From Pseudomonas aylmerensis (lineage in GTDB: Bacteria > Pseudomonadota > Gammaproteobacteria > Pseudomonadales > Pseudomonadaceae), in contig NZ_MAUE01000032.1 of NCBI RefSeq assembly GCF_001702265.1, positions 90,030-154,029 on the forward strand: a stretch of DNA of 64,000 nt, in the 5' to 3' direction. The notes under the pieces were generated by a model. The model saw nothing but the letters and a program-made list of their open reading frames with translations, made no database searches and had not been told where the DNA came from. A program made the translations under genes and the position numbers. Shown in pieces: positions 32,402-41,704 of this stretch (its first letter is position 1; each line of letters starts with the position of its first letter).

Positions 32402-33975
32402 CAGTTCGCCTCGCGCTTGAGGGTCATCGGGCGCGCACGTTCGGCCTTGGCCACGGGCGCGGTGCGGTGTTGCATCTTCCAGGCAGCCCAGCTCAGGAAC
32501 GCGCCGCTGGCCAGGCAAGTCAGGTCGAAACCGGCCATGGCCCAGTCGCCGGTGACCAGGGACACACCCAGGTGGCTGGACGTGGTCAGTGCGTTGAGCA
32601 CAGGGATGGCAACAAACAGCAGCGCGCCAACACTCAACTGCTCGACCCAACCCTGGCGGCCGCGACGCAGGATCGCGTGCAACAGACTCAATCCCCAGGC
32701 GATGAAGAAGGTTTGTACTTCCCAGTCGGAGCGTTCGGCGAAGCTCACCGGCAACAGGCGATTGGCCCAGAAAAACGCCGCGATCGCGATCATCAGCCCG
32801 GACATGCTGGCCATGTTCAGCACTTCGACCAGGCGCAACTCAAACGGCATGACCGAGGCCTTTGCATGCTTGAGCTGGCGCTTGCCCAGCCAGATCACCA
32901 GCCCCGTGCCGATCATCGCCGTGCCCGCCAGGCCGCAGATAAAGTACAACCAGCGCAGCACCGGGCCGGCGAAATGGCCCATGTGCAAACCGTAGAAACT
33001 GCCGCCGATCACCGCCGGCAGCGACTGCTCGCCGCTCACCCGCAGCAGCTCGCCGGTGCTGCCGTTGAACGACACGGTGCTGCCGAAATCATGGACCACG
33101 CGGTCGGAGCCGGCGCGGAACACATTCACCGATGCGTTGACATCACCGGGGTTATTCACCGCCAACCGCCCGACATGACCGCCCGCCCACTGCGCCCGCG
33201 CTTGCTCGTACATCGGCACCAGCGGCAGCAGTTCGGCCGGCTGGCCCAGCGCGGGCGCATTGTTGGAGGCCGGGAACACCTCATTGAAAAAGGCACGGGT
33301 GTCATTGCCATAGGAGGCCAGGATCGGCGCCGGCATGACCAGGCTCATGAAAATCACCAGGCTGCTGTAGGTGATCATCAAGTGGAACGGCAGCACCAGC
33401 ACCCCGACCGCATTGTGCCCGTCGAGCCAGGAGCGCTGGCCTTTGCGGGGGCGGAAGGTGAAGAAGTCCTTGAAGATTTTCTTGTGGGTGATGATGCCGG
33501 TGATCAACGCGACAAACATCACCATCGCGGCAATCGTCGACAACCAGCGTCCCCAGGGATGAGGCATCTGCAGCTGGAAATGGAAACGATAGAAGAACTC
33601 GCCGCCCATGCTTTCGCGGGCCTGCACCGCCTGGCCGCTGACCGGGTCGAGGGTTTTCTGGATGAAGTTGCCACGCTTTCCGGGGTCGACCTTGTCTTGC
33701 CACATCACCGACAGGCCGGGGTCACGGCTGTCGGGCAAGGTGATGAACCAGCGCGCGGCGGACGGCGCCACCTGCTGCAGGTAGGTTTGCGCGACGCTCA
33801 GGCTGCGCGCATCGTCCAGCGGATGGGCCTGCACTTCAGGCTGCATCCAGTGGCTGATCTCATCCTTGAAATACGACAGGGTGCCGGTCAGGAAAATCGC
33901 GAACAGCAGCCAGCCAAAGATCAATCCGGCCCAGGTGTGCAGCCAGGCCATGGCCTGGCGAAATCCCTCTTTCAT
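32401..33975 (-). CDS. PepSY-associated membrane protein (reductase-like), iron uptake
   Basis: The 524-residue inner-membrane protein begins MKEGFRQAMAWLHTWAGL and has at least six membrane helices with conserved membrane His residues (LHTWAGL, HKKIF, GHNAVGV, LHMGHFAGP), as in the PepSY_TM family. Members with this plan (for example FoxB/FpvG-type proteins) reduce or handle ferric-siderophores at the inner membrane; here that is inference from family and context. It overlaps both neighbours by four bases. Confidence 0.85.
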   Translation of the reverse strand: MKEGFRQAMAWLHTWAGLIFGWLLFAIFLTGTLSYFKDEISHWMQPEVQAHPLDDARSLSVAQTYLQQVAPSAARWFITLPDSRDPGLSVMWQDKVDPGKRGNFIQKTLDPVSGQAVQARESMGGEFFYRFHFQLQMPHPWGRWLSTIAAMVMFVALITGIITHKKIFKDFFTFRPRKGQRSWLDGHNAVGVLVLPFHLMITYSSLVIFMSLVMPAPILASYGNDTRAFFNEVFPASNNAPALGQPAELLPLVPMYEQARAQWAGGHVGRLAVNNPGDVNASVNVFRAGSDRVVHDFGSTVSFNGSTGELLRVSGEQSLPAVIGGSFYGLHMGHFAGPVLRWLYFICGLAGTAMIGTGLVIWLGKRQLKHAKASVMPFELRLVEVLNMASMSGLMIAIAAFFWANRLLPVSFAERSDWEVQTFFIAWGLSLLHAILRRGRQGWVEQLSVGALLFVAIPVLNALTTSSHLGVSLVTGDWAMAGFDLTCLASGAFLSWAAWKMQHRTAPVAKAERARPMTLKREAN

Positions 33976-34274
33976 GTGCGTGTCATCCAGAACCCCACAC
34001 CCGCCAGGGTGGCAAACGCCGCACTCGGCAACATCACGCCGAACCAGGCGCGCGCGGCACTGCGACAGGCGAAACACCAGAGCACCGCCAGCAGATAGAA
34101 CACAAATGAACTCATCATCCCGGTGATCACCGCATCGGCGCGGCTGGTGGGCATCCAAAGCGCCAGGCAGATACTGGCGAGCGAAGCCATCAGGTAGCCG
34201 CCGACCACGGCAGCCAGCACGCGCGAGGTCACGGCAAGACGATAAGAGACAGGCAGCGAGGTTTTGCTTTTCAT
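33972..34274 (-). CDS. DUF3649 membrane protein
   Basis: This 100-residue protein (MKSKTSLPVSYRLAVTSRVLAAVVGG) has three predicted membrane helices and is the first gene of the minus-strand iron operon. The longer frame to 34304 is rejected because it would approach the promoter and Fur-box region. Function is not known; co-occurrence with PepSY and DUF3325 suggests a shared membrane complex. Confidence 0.82.
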   Translation of the reverse strand: MKSKTSLPVSYRLAVTSRVLAAVVGGYLMASLASICLALWMPTSRADAVITGMMSSFVFYLLAVLWCFACRSAARAWFGVMLPSAAFATLAGVGFWMTRT

Positions 34275-34305
34275 GCGGGAGGCGCCAGGTTCATCAGCGC
34301 GCAAT

Positions 34306-34324
34306 ATTAATGATAAATATTCTC
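34306..34324. promoter_or_regulatory. Candidate Fur box in the divergent iron promoter
   Basis: ATTAATGATAAATATTCTC matches the 19-base Fur consensus GATAATGATAATCATTATC at 14 positions. It lies between the DUF3649 start (34274) and the FecI start, so one bound Fur could silence both directions when iron is plentiful. Confidence 0.75.
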
Positions 34325-34420
34325 ATAAGCAAAACAGAACGGATGAATCACCTGCCCAGGCCGATTGCCGAAGCCGTTCTTGCGCCCTACAATGCGAACA
34401 ATTCTTGTTCTCTAACGTGC

Positions 34421-34933
34421 ATGGGTGCTTGTGGAGTGTCTTCGTTGAGCCCGTCCCACACCGTCGAAGTGTTGTACCACGACCATCACCACTGGCTCAC
34501 CGGCTGGTTGCGACGCAAGCTCGGCTGCCCGGAAAGCGCCGCCGACCTGGCACACGACACGTTCATCCGCGTGCTGACCGCCCGGGAAGCCCCCACGCTG
34601 ATCGAACCGCGCGCATTCCTCACCACCGTCGCCAAGCGCGTGCTGTTCAATTTCTACCGCCGCCAGGACCTCGAGCGCGCCTACCTCGATGCTTTGGCGC
34701 AAATGCCTGAGCACGTGGCGCCGTCGGAAGAAGAACGCGCGATCATCCTGCAGACCCTGATTGAACTGGACCAGTTGCTCGACGGCCTGCCCGTGCAGGT
34801 CAAGCGTGCATTCCTGCTGGCGCAGCTCGACGGCCTCACCTACGCACAAATCGGCGCGGAGCTGGGCATCTCCATCGCCACCGTCAAGCGCCACCTGAAT
34901 AAAGCAGCGATGCGCTGCTACTTCGCCCTATGA
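34421..34933 (+). CDS. fecI: ECF sigma factor FecI
   Basis: From the ATG at 34421 the protein has 170 residues, the usual FecI size; a TTG at 34445 (LSPSHTVEVLYHDHHHWL) with GGAG eight bases upstream is an equally good start. Region 2 (AADLAHDTFIRVL) and region 4 (LPVQVKRAFLLAQLDGLTYAQIGAELGISIATVKRHL) are clear. The frame can be extended to 34310 but that would overlap the Fur box. It overlaps fecR by four bases and should drive fecA in response to ferric citrate. Confidence 0.92.
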   Translation: MGACGVSSLSPSHTVEVLYHDHHHWLTGWLRRKLGCPESAADLAHDTFIRVLTAREAPTLIEPRAFLTTVAKRVLFNFYRRQDLERAYLDALAQMPEHVAPSEEERAIILQTLIELDQLLDGLPVQVKRAFLLAQLDGLTYAQIGAELGISIATVKRHLNKAAMRCYFAL

Positions 34934-35871
34934 ACTTCTCGACCCAGGTTGCCGAACAAGCCGTGCACTGGCTGATGGAAATGCAGCAAGGCGCACTCAA
35001 CCCGCGCCAGCAGGCGGCCTGGCAGCATTGGCTGAATGCCCACAGCGAACACCAGCGCGCGTGGGACCATATCCAGCGCGTCAACCAGCGCCTGCGCGGC
35101 ATGCCCTCGCCATTGGCGCACGCGGCGTTGAACGCGCCAACGTCCACCAGCCGGCGCCAGGCACTGAAGTTGCTGTTGATCCTGGGGGCCGGTTCGGCGG
35201 CGGCCTGGAGTCTGCGCCAGCAACATATCCTGCCACCGCTGACGGCCGATTACCGCAGCCCCGTCGGCCAGCGGCGCAAGGTGCAATTGGCCGATGGCAG
35301 CCAGTTGCAGCTCAATACCGGCAGCGCGGTGGATGTACATTTCGATGGCCAGCAACGGCTGATCCGCCTGCTCGAAGGCGAGATCCTGCTGACGGGCATC
35401 GCCGGCGCGACACCGCTGCACGTGCTGACCGGCCAGGGCGTGCTCAGCAGCCAGGCAGCGCGCCTGAATGTGCGCCAGTTCAACGACCACACCCAAGTGG
35501 CGGTCTTCAGCGGGCGCGTCGAGGTGATGCCCAACCACTACAGCGGCCTGCCGCTGACAGTCGAGGCCGCACGCCAGGTCAACTTTACCCGCAAGGGTTG
35601 GGACACCCCGCGCGCCACCGACGCCAACAGCGGTGCCTGGGCCGATGGCATGCTGATGGCCGCGCACATGCGCCTGGAGGACTTCCTCGCCGAACTGGGC
35701 CGCTACCGCCGTGGCCAGGTCAACTGTGACCCGCAAGTCGCCAATTTGCTGATTTCCGGCAGCTACCCGCTGGACGACAGCGAGCGCATTCTCGACCTGC
35801 TCGAAATCAGCCTGCCGGTGAAAGTGCGGCGCTTTACCCGCTATTGGGTGACCGTGCAGGCACGCGCCTGA
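34930..35871 (+). CDS. fecR: Ferric citrate sigma regulator FecR
   Basis: This 313-residue protein has the N-terminal sigma-binding domain (QQAAWQHWLNAHSEHQRAW), a membrane helix preceded by a twin arginine (TSRRQALKLLLILG), and the periplasmic FecR domain with LADGSQLQLNTGSAVDV. E. coli FecR is reported to use the Tat pathway, and the twin arginine here fits that. Periplasmic contact with the FecA signalling domain should activate FecI. Stop codon is 91 bases before fecA. Confidence 0.92.
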   Translation: MNFSTQVAEQAVHWLMEMQQGALNPRQQAAWQHWLNAHSEHQRAWDHIQRVNQRLRGMPSPLAHAALNAPTSTSRRQALKLLLILGAGSAAAWSLRQQHILPPLTADYRSPVGQRRKVQLADGSQLQLNTGSAVDVHFDGQQRLIRLLEGEILLTGIAGATPLHVLTGQGVLSSQAARLNVRQFNDHTQVAVFSGRVEVMPNHYSGLPLTVEAARQVNFTRKGWDTPRATDANSGAWADGMLMAAHMRLEDFLAELGRYRRGQVNCDPQVANLLISGSYPLDDSERILDLLEISLPVKVRRFTRYWVTVQARA

Positions 35872-35962
35872 AATTATTTTCAATCCCAGTGAGCCGTTTT
35901 CCACACCTGGCGTGACAGAGAAGGAAAGCCACCTTGATCCTTCCTTCTCAGGACCGCTCTTC

Positions 35963-38299
35963 ATGCCCCAGCAACCCACCCTTCTCGCCCGCACCCTGCG
36001 CCAACTCCTGCTCGGCGCCAGCCTCGGCCTGACCGTGCTGCCACCGGTAATGGCCGCTGACGCCAAGCCCTACCACATCGCCCCAGCGTCGCTGGAAGCG
36101 GCACTGAACCAGTTTGGTCGCGAAGCCGGCGTGCTGATTTCCTTCGGTTCCGAAGTCACCGCGGGCATGCAGAGTCGTGGGTTGTCGGGCAATTACGGCG
36201 CCGCTGATGGCCTGCAGAAACTCCTCGAAGGCACCGGCCTGCAAGCGCGTGCCGAAGGCGACAATGCCTACAGCCTGCAACCGGCCAACGCCCCGGCCAG
36301 CATTGAACTGGGCACCTCCAGCGTGGTGGGCGACTGGCTCGGCGATGCGGCGCAGACCAACGTATTCGAACACCCCGGCGCCCGCGACGTGATCCGTCGC
36401 GAAGAATTCGAACGCCAGGGCGCGACCCAGGCCCGTGATGTGCTCAACCGTATTCCCGGCGTCAACGCTCCGGAAAACAACGGCACCGGCAGCCATGACA
36501 TGGCGCTGAACTTCGGCATTCGTGGCCTCAACCCGCGCCTGGCCTCACGTTCGACCGTGCTGATGGACGGCATCCCGGTGCCATTCGCGCCGTATGGCCA
36601 GCCGCAACTGTCGTTTGCACCGATCAGCATGGGCAACATGGACGCGGTGGACGTGGTGCGCGGCGGCGGCGCTGTGCGCTATGGCCCGCAGAACGTCGGC
36701 GGCGTGGTCAACTTCGTGACCCGCGCGATTCCCGACGCGCCAACCGTCAAAGGCGGCCTGCAGACTGAAACCAGCCCGTCCTCCAGCCACGACGGGTTCA
36801 AGACCACCGGCAATTTGCTCGCCGGCGGCACCGCCGACAACGGCCTCGGCGGCGCGATCCTCTACTCCGGGACCCGTGGCGGCGACTGGCGCGAAAACAG
36901 CAATACGCGCATTGATGACCTGATTCTCAAAGGCAAATACCAGCTCGACGACGCCAACAGCTTCAACGCCATGGCGCAATACTACGAAGGCCAGGCCGAT
37001 ATGCCTGGGGGGTTGAACGTCAAGGACTACAAGGCCGACCCATACCAATCCACCCGTCCCTACGACAAGTTCTGGGGCCGGCGCACCATGTTCAACGCCG
37101 GCTACCGCTACCAGGAAGATCGCCGCGAATTCACCGCCAACACTTTCTTCACCACCACCTTGCGCAACGGCTACCTGGACCAGGGCAACTTCCTCTCGCT
37201 GTCGCCACGCGAATACTGGGTGCGCGGCCTCGAAACGCGCTTCGCCCAAGGCTTCGACCTCGGCCCGACCAGCCACGAAGTGGGCATCGGCTACCGCTAC
37301 ATCAACGAAGCCGGCCACGAACTGCGCTACCGCACACCGATCGCCGCCAACCAGCAGATCCCCACCACCGACAGCCGCAACGACCGCGACACCCGCGGCA
37401 GCACCGAGGCCAATGCACTGTTCCTCGATGACCGGATTGATATCGGCAAGTGGACCATCACCCCGGGCGTGCGCTACGAAATGATCAAGTCCGAGCAGAC
37501 CGACCACATCAACAACCTGAACTACAAAGGTGACTACAACACCGCACTGCCGGCGTTGAACGTGCTCTATCACCTCACCGACAGCTGGAACCTCTACGCC
37601 AACACTGAAGGTTCGTTCGGCAGCGTGCAATACAGCCAGATGGCCAAGCGCGTGCCCAAGGGCGAAGTGCAACCGGAAAAGGCCCGCACCTGGGAACTCG
37701 GGACCCGCTACGACGACGGCACCTTGCGTGTAGAGATCGGCGCGTTCCTGATCAACTTCGACAACCAGTATGAAAGCAACCAGACCGATGACTCGGTGAT
37801 CGCCCGTGGCGAAACCCGCCACCAGGGCATCGAGACCAGCGTCAACTATGCACTCGACGGCCTGAGCCCGGCGTTGGCGGGGTTTGATGTGTACGCCACC
37901 TATGCCTATGTCGACGCCACCATCCGCGAAGACGGCCCGAACAAAGGCAACCGCGTGCCCTTCTCGTCCAAGCACAAAGGCACCCTCGGCGTGGGCTACA
38001 CCGAAGGCCGCTGGAAGCTCAACCTGGACAGCAGCTTCCAGAGCAGCCAGTTCGCCGACAACGCCAACACCGAGGCCGAAAGCGCCAACGGTGCCACCGG
38101 TCGCATCCCCGGCTACATGCTGTTCAGCAGCCGCGCGGCGTATGACTTCGGCCCGCAACTATCGGACTTGAACGTGGCCGTCGGAGTGAAGAACATCTTC
38201 AACACCCAGTACTTCACCCGTTCGTTCGACGACAACAACAAGGGCAAGTATGTCGGCGAGCCGCGTACGGTATACGTGCAGACGTCTATCGCGTTCTGA
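35963..38299 (+). CDS. fecA: TonB-dependent ferric citrate receptor FecA
   Basis: The 778-residue outer-membrane receptor has a signal peptide ending near VMAADA, the STN signalling domain (PASLEAALNQFGREAGVLISF), a plug with RIPGVNAPENNGTGSHD and a beta-barrel ending QTSIAF. Long stretches recall E. coli FecA closely (VVGDWLGDA, FEHPGARDVIRRE, GQPQLSFAPIS). I chose the ATG at 35963 with AGGA upstream. The STN domain and adjacent fecI-fecR make this a complete transmembrane signalling unit for ferric dicitrate. Confidence 0.95.
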   Translation: MPQQPTLLARTLRQLLLGASLGLTVLPPVMAADAKPYHIAPASLEAALNQFGREAGVLISFGSEVTAGMQSRGLSGNYGAADGLQKLLEGTGLQARAEGDNAYSLQPANAPASIELGTSSVVGDWLGDAAQTNVFEHPGARDVIRREEFERQGATQARDVLNRIPGVNAPENNGTGSHDMALNFGIRGLNPRLASRSTVLMDGIPVPFAPYGQPQLSFAPISMGNMDAVDVVRGGGAVRYGPQNVGGVVNFVTRAIPDAPTVKGGLQTETSPSSSHDGFKTTGNLLAGGTADNGLGGAILYSGTRGGDWRENSNTRIDDLILKGKYQLDDANSFNAMAQYYEGQADMPGGLNVKDYKADPYQSTRPYDKFWGRRTMFNAGYRYQEDRREFTANTFFTTTLRNGYLDQGNFLSLSPREYWVRGLETRFAQGFDLGPTSHEVGIGYRYINEAGHELRYRTPIAANQQIPTTDSRNDRDTRGSTEANALFLDDRIDIGKWTITPGVRYEMIKSEQTDHINNLNYKGDYNTALPALNVLYHLTDSWNLYANTEGSFGSVQYSQMAKRVPKGEVQPEKARTWELGTRYDDGTLRVEIGAFLINFDNQYESNQTDDSVIARGETRHQGIETSVNYALDGLSPALAGFDVYATYAYVDATIREDGPNKGNRVPFSSKHKGTLGVGYTEGRWKLNLDSSFQSSQFADNANTEAESANGATGRIPGYMLFSSRAAYDFGPQLSDLNVAVGVKNIFNTQYFTRSFDDNNKGKYVGEPRTVYVQTSIAF

Positions 38300-38328
38300 C
38301 TGCCGAGCAAAGCCCACGCGGGCTTCCC

Positions 38329-38454
38329 GTGGCAAGCAGGCTTACTGTGGAGAGCAGGCTTAATGTGGAGAGCAGGCTTAATGTGGCAAGCACGCTTCCT
38401 GTGGCGAGCGTGCCTCCTGTGGCGAGCGTGCCTCCTGTGGCGAGCGGGCTTGCC
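38329..38454. repeat. 18-bp tandem array, seven copies, ending in a REP half
   Basis: GTGG begins at 38329, 38347, 38365, 38383, 38401, 38419 and 38437, exactly 18 bases apart. Units run from GTGGCAAGCAGGCTTACT and GTGGAGAGCAGGCTTAAT (twice) through GTGGCGAGCGTGCCTCCT (twice) to GTGGCGAGCGGGCTTGCC, which is the arm of the 133-bp REP family and continues into CCGCGTTGGG. No inverted partner follows. Confidence 0.92.
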
Positions 38455-38494
38455 CCGCGTTGGGTTGCGAAGCAACCCCAAAAAGCCCTGACAC

Positions 38495-39406
38495 CTAACT
38501 CCCCGCCAAACAACTAGGCGTCGCAGCAACCAAGGCATCAATGGCACAACGCGTCTTGGCCGGCATATGCGCCGCCGTCGGCCAAATCACATGGATCGGC
38601 GCAGGCTGGTCGCGATAGCTCGGCAAAACCGCCTCCAGTTGCCCACGCAAAACATAGTGGGCAATCAACCAACTCGGCAGCCAGGCCAGGCCCACCCCCG
38701 CGATCGCGGCATCGGCCACGGCCTGGAGGTCGTCCATCATCAACGGCGAGGCCACCCGCGCACGGTGCGCGCGCCCTTGCGCATCCTTCAACTCCCATTC
38801 CAGGCGTGGAGCACTGCAGCGGTAGGCAATACCGCGATGCCCCGCCAAATCCTCGATGCACCCGATCCGGCCGCTGCGCTGCAAATACGCAGATGACGCC
38901 GCCAGGCCGATGGCCTGTTCGCCCAGGCGACGAGCACTCAAGCGATCAGTGTCGGGCAGCGGGCCAATACGCACCGCCAGGTCAAAACCCTCCTGCGCCA
39001 CATCGATCAGCCGATCCGAGAACGAAATCTCGATCTCCAGCTCAGCAAACTGGTCCATCAACCGCCACAGCGCAGGCGCGGCATAATGGTGCCCGAACGC
39101 CAGCGGCAGGCTCGCGCGCAGGCGTCCGCGTGGCTGCTGCCGACCGCTCTCCAGCACCGACTCGGCGGCCTCCAGCTCCGCCAGCGCGCGCAGGCAATGC
39201 TCGTAATAGGCCTGGCCGTCCTCGGTCAACCGCTGGCGGCGCGTGGAACGCTGCAGCAAACACGTGCCCAGGCGCGCCTCCAATCGCGCCAGCCCTTTGC
39301 CGACCGCAGAGCGCGTGAGGTTAAGCCGCTCGGCGGCTTCGGTCAGGTTGCCGCTTTCGACGATCTGTAGAAACAGCTCGACGCCATCAAAACGCGGAGT
39401 GGCCAT
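38495..39406 (-). CDS. LysR-family regulator divergent from an MFS efflux gene
   Basis: From the ATG at 39406 (MATPRFDGVELFLQIVESGNL) it has 303 residues: an N-terminal winged helix (LTEAAERLNLTRSAVGKGLARLEARLG) and a periplasmic-binding-like effector domain. It is divergent from the DHA2 transporter gene with 104 bases between, the usual arrangement for a LysR regulator and its target. The inducer is unknown. Confidence 0.9.
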   Translation of the reverse strand: MATPRFDGVELFLQIVESGNLTEAAERLNLTRSAVGKGLARLEARLGTCLLQRSTRRQRLTEDGQAYYEHCLRALAELEAAESVLESGRQQPRGRLRASLPLAFGHHYAAPALWRLMDQFAELEIEISFSDRLIDVAQEGFDLAVRIGPLPDTDRLSARRLGEQAIGLAASSAYLQRSGRIGCIEDLAGHRGIAYRCSAPRLEWELKDAQGRAHRARVASPLMMDDLQAVADAAIAGVGLAWLPSWLIAHYVLRGQLEAVLPSYRDQPAPIHVIWPTAAHMPAKTRCAIDALVAATPSCLAGS

Positions 39407-39431
39407 GATTCGATTGTCGCTCTTGATTCCC

Positions 39432-39452
39432 TGATAAGAAGAAAACTTATCA
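39432..39452. promoter_or_regulatory. Inverted repeat TGATAAG-N7-CTTATCA, candidate LysR operator
   Basis: Perfect seven-base arms with a seven-base A-rich spacer lie midway in the LysR-MFS gap, 26 bases upstream of the LysR start. The spacing and T...A ends fit a LysR binding site. Confidence 0.6.
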
Positions 39453-39510
39453 CGAATAAAGAAACAGATTCCCCTGAAAATGACCCGATTGCCATCGACA
39501 GGAGAATCCC

Positions 39511-41022
39511 ATGCCACCCGCCGCTACGTTATCTGCCGCCACGCCCGCGCTTACCGCCAGGAACGGCCTGGCCCTCACCGCCGTGTGCCTCGTCGCCCTC
39601 ATGTTCGGCCTGGAGATTTCCAGTGTGCCCGTCATCCTCCCGACGCTTGAACGAGAGCTGGGCACCGGCTTTCAGGATGCTCAATGGATCATGAATGCCT
39701 ACACCCTGGCCTGCACCAGTGTGCTGATGGCGGCGGGCACGCTGGCCGACCGCTTCGGGCGGCGGCGCATGCTGGTGCTGTGTCTATGGGTGTTCGGCCT
39801 GGCATCGCTGGCCTGTGGATTGGCCGATCATGCGCCGACACTGATCGCGGCACGTTTCGTACAAGGCGTGGGCGCCGGGGCGATGATGATCTGCCAGTTC
39901 GCGATTCTTTCGCACCTGTTCCGCGAGCCGGCGGCACGGGCGCGGGCGTTTGCGATATGGGGCGTGATTGCCGGCATCGGCCTGGGTTTCGGGCCGATGG
40001 TGGGCGCGTTGATCCTGGCGATCGCGGATTGGCGCTGGGTCTTCCTCGTGCATGTGCCGCTGACGGTGTTCACCCTGGCGCTGCTGCACATCAGCGTGCA
40101 GGAATCCCGCGATCCGGCGGCCCATCGCCTGGACATCGCCGGCATGCTCACGTTGACGCTGTCGGTCTTTGCGCTGGTGTACTTCATTACCCAGGGCACC
40201 GAGCAAGGCTTCGGCACGGCGCCCATGCTCGGCTGGGCCGGGTTGGCGATCGGTGGGTTACTGCTGTTCATCGTGGTCGAGCGCCGCAGTGCGCAGCCGA
40301 TGTTCGATTTTTCGGTGTTTCGAATCCAGCGTTTCAACGGCGCGCTGATGGGCTCCATCGGCATGAACTTCAGCTTCTGGCCGTTCATGATCTACCTGCC
40401 GCTCTACTTCCAGGCCGGCCTCGGCTACGACACCTTGACCACCGGCGGCGCCCTGCTCGCCTACACCTTGCCCACCTTGCTGGTGCCGCCGCTCGCCGAA
40501 CGCCTGGCGCTGCGCTACGGTGCCGAGCGCATTATCCCGCTGGGGTTGGGCCTGATGGGTGCTGGCTTCCTGGCCATGGCCACCGCGAATGGAACCGGGC
40601 ATCCGAGCCTCTCCTGGATGCTGGCCAGTTGTGTGATCGCCGGCGTGGGCCTGGCGCTGACCAACTCACCGACCACCAACACCACCACTGGCGCGGTCTC
40701 GGCTGATCGCGCGGGCATGGCATCGGGCATCGACCTGAGTGCACGCCTGATTACCCTGGCACTCAACATCGCGTTGATGGGGCTGGTGCTGTTGTTGGGG
40801 ATCAGCCATTACCTGGCCGAAGTATTGCCCGCCACCACGGCCTCACAGTGGCCGGCCCTCAGCCAGGAGATTGCGGCAGGCAAACTGGAAGTGCCTGGGC
40901 TGGCAATCTCCCAGGCACAGGCGGGGCTGCGCCAAGGGGCGGGATGGGCGATGCTTTTTGCCGGCTTGGGGGCTGGCGTCCTGGCACTGCTGAGCGGGTA
41001 TTTCTTCCGACGCGGCCGCTAA
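39511..41022 (+). CDS. MFS transporter, DHA2 (14-TMS) drug/metabolite efflux type
   Basis: The 503-residue protein has about 14 membrane helices, the motif A segment GTLADRFGRRRMLV and the motif C-like GVIAGIGLGFGPMVG typical of antiporters of the EmrB/QacA group. CAGGAG precedes the ATG. Control by the divergent LysR gene suggests inducible export of a toxic compound; substrate unknown. Confidence 0.88.
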   Translation: MPPAATLSAATPALTARNGLALTAVCLVALMFGLEISSVPVILPTLERELGTGFQDAQWIMNAYTLACTSVLMAAGTLADRFGRRRMLVLCLWVFGLASLACGLADHAPTLIAARFVQGVGAGAMMICQFAILSHLFREPAARARAFAIWGVIAGIGLGFGPMVGALILAIADWRWVFLVHVPLTVFTLALLHISVQESRDPAAHRLDIAGMLTLTLSVFALVYFITQGTEQGFGTAPMLGWAGLAIGGLLLFIVVERRSAQPMFDFSVFRIQRFNGALMGSIGMNFSFWPFMIYLPLYFQAGLGYDTLTTGGALLAYTLPTLLVPPLAERLALRYGAERIIPLGLGLMGAGFLAMATANGTGHPSLSWMLASCVIAGVGLALTNSPTTNTTTGAVSADRAGMASGIDLSARLITLALNIALMGLVLLLGISHYLAEVLPATTASQWPALSQEIAAGKLEVPGLAISQAQAGLRQGAGWAMLFAGLGAGVLALLSGYFFRRGR

Positions 41023-41026
41023 ACGA

Positions 41027-41054
41027 AAACGGGCCTGCATGTGCAGGCCCGTTT
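41027..41054. terminator. Terminator between the MFS gene and the HPF-like gene
   Basis: The stem AAACGGGCCTGC/GCAGGCCCGTTT lies just after the MFS stop and can also serve the convergent gene on the other strand. Confidence 0.8.
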
Positions 41055-41081
41055 CAGTCGGAGGGTAAAAACCTTCAGCGA

Positions 41082-41492
41082 TCAGCTGTTAAACACGGCA
41101 CGTTCTTTTTCCAGAAACTCCTGTTCAAGCTCATCTTCATTCACTTTGGTGTCCGACAGACTTTTCCCGGCAGCGCGGGGCTTGCCTTGCAGTTTGCCGA
41201 ATAAATGTTCCAACGCATGGTCCAGCTTGGTCGCAGCGCCGTCGATCGCCTGCTCCAAGGTATCGGCCTTGTGCAGCACCGACAGCGGTTGATGGCCTTT
41301 TGGCCGCGCTTCCAGGCGGCAACTCAGATCGTGGGGACCGGGCTTGTCGCCGTTCTCATCCCGCAGGTAGACCTCGACACGGGTCAGGTCTTCTTCATAA
41401 CGTTCGAGCGTGCTTTCAATGGTATTACGTACCCACTCCTCCAGTCGGATGCTGCTTTCAATATGGTTATCGCTATTGACTTGGATTTGCAT
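41082..41492 (-). CDS. HPF/RaiA-family ribosome-associated protein
   Basis: The 136-residue protein (MQIQVNSDNHIESSIRLEEWV) has the beta-alpha fold of ribosome hibernation factors: VRNTIESTLERYEEDLTRVEVYLRDENG then CRLEARPKGHQPL and a helix. A C-terminal acidic tail (NEDELEQEFLEKER) is an addition. It is not the rpoN-linked hpf by context. It may bind the 30S subunit in stress; AAGGGAA precedes the start. The AT-rich 212-base upstream gap (41493-41704) should hold its promoter. Confidence 0.82.
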   Translation of the reverse strand: MQIQVNSDNHIESSIRLEEWVRNTIESTLERYEEDLTRVEVYLRDENGDKPGPHDLSCRLEARPKGHQPLSVLHKADTLEQAIDGAATKLDHALEHLFGKLQGKPRAAGKSLSDTKVNEDELEQEFLEKERAVFNS

Positions 41493-41704
41493 AGTTCTTC
41501 CCTTATTTCAGCTAGCTCGCGAGAGGTCACAACTGCAACACCGGTGTGGTGAAACCATGACCTCTTGATTACACAATTGAGCAGTCAGCAGAACAATTCA
41601 ACCCCTTTGCAAAGATAAATCACACATTACAAATTAACTCTGACTACGAGCAAAAACGCTGGTAGGGTGGGGAGTTAGTTACATCTTCTTACGCCCGACA
41701 ATCC

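Noticed and set aside
38329..38454. CRISPR-like array
   Set aside because: Units are contiguous 18-mers without spacers, and no cas gene is present.
38329..38517. Apparent repeat protein (VESRLNVESRLNVAS...) encoded by the 18-bp array
   Set aside because: Open frames arise because 18 is divisible by three; no ribosome binding site or stable start, and the DNA is explained as REP-derived.
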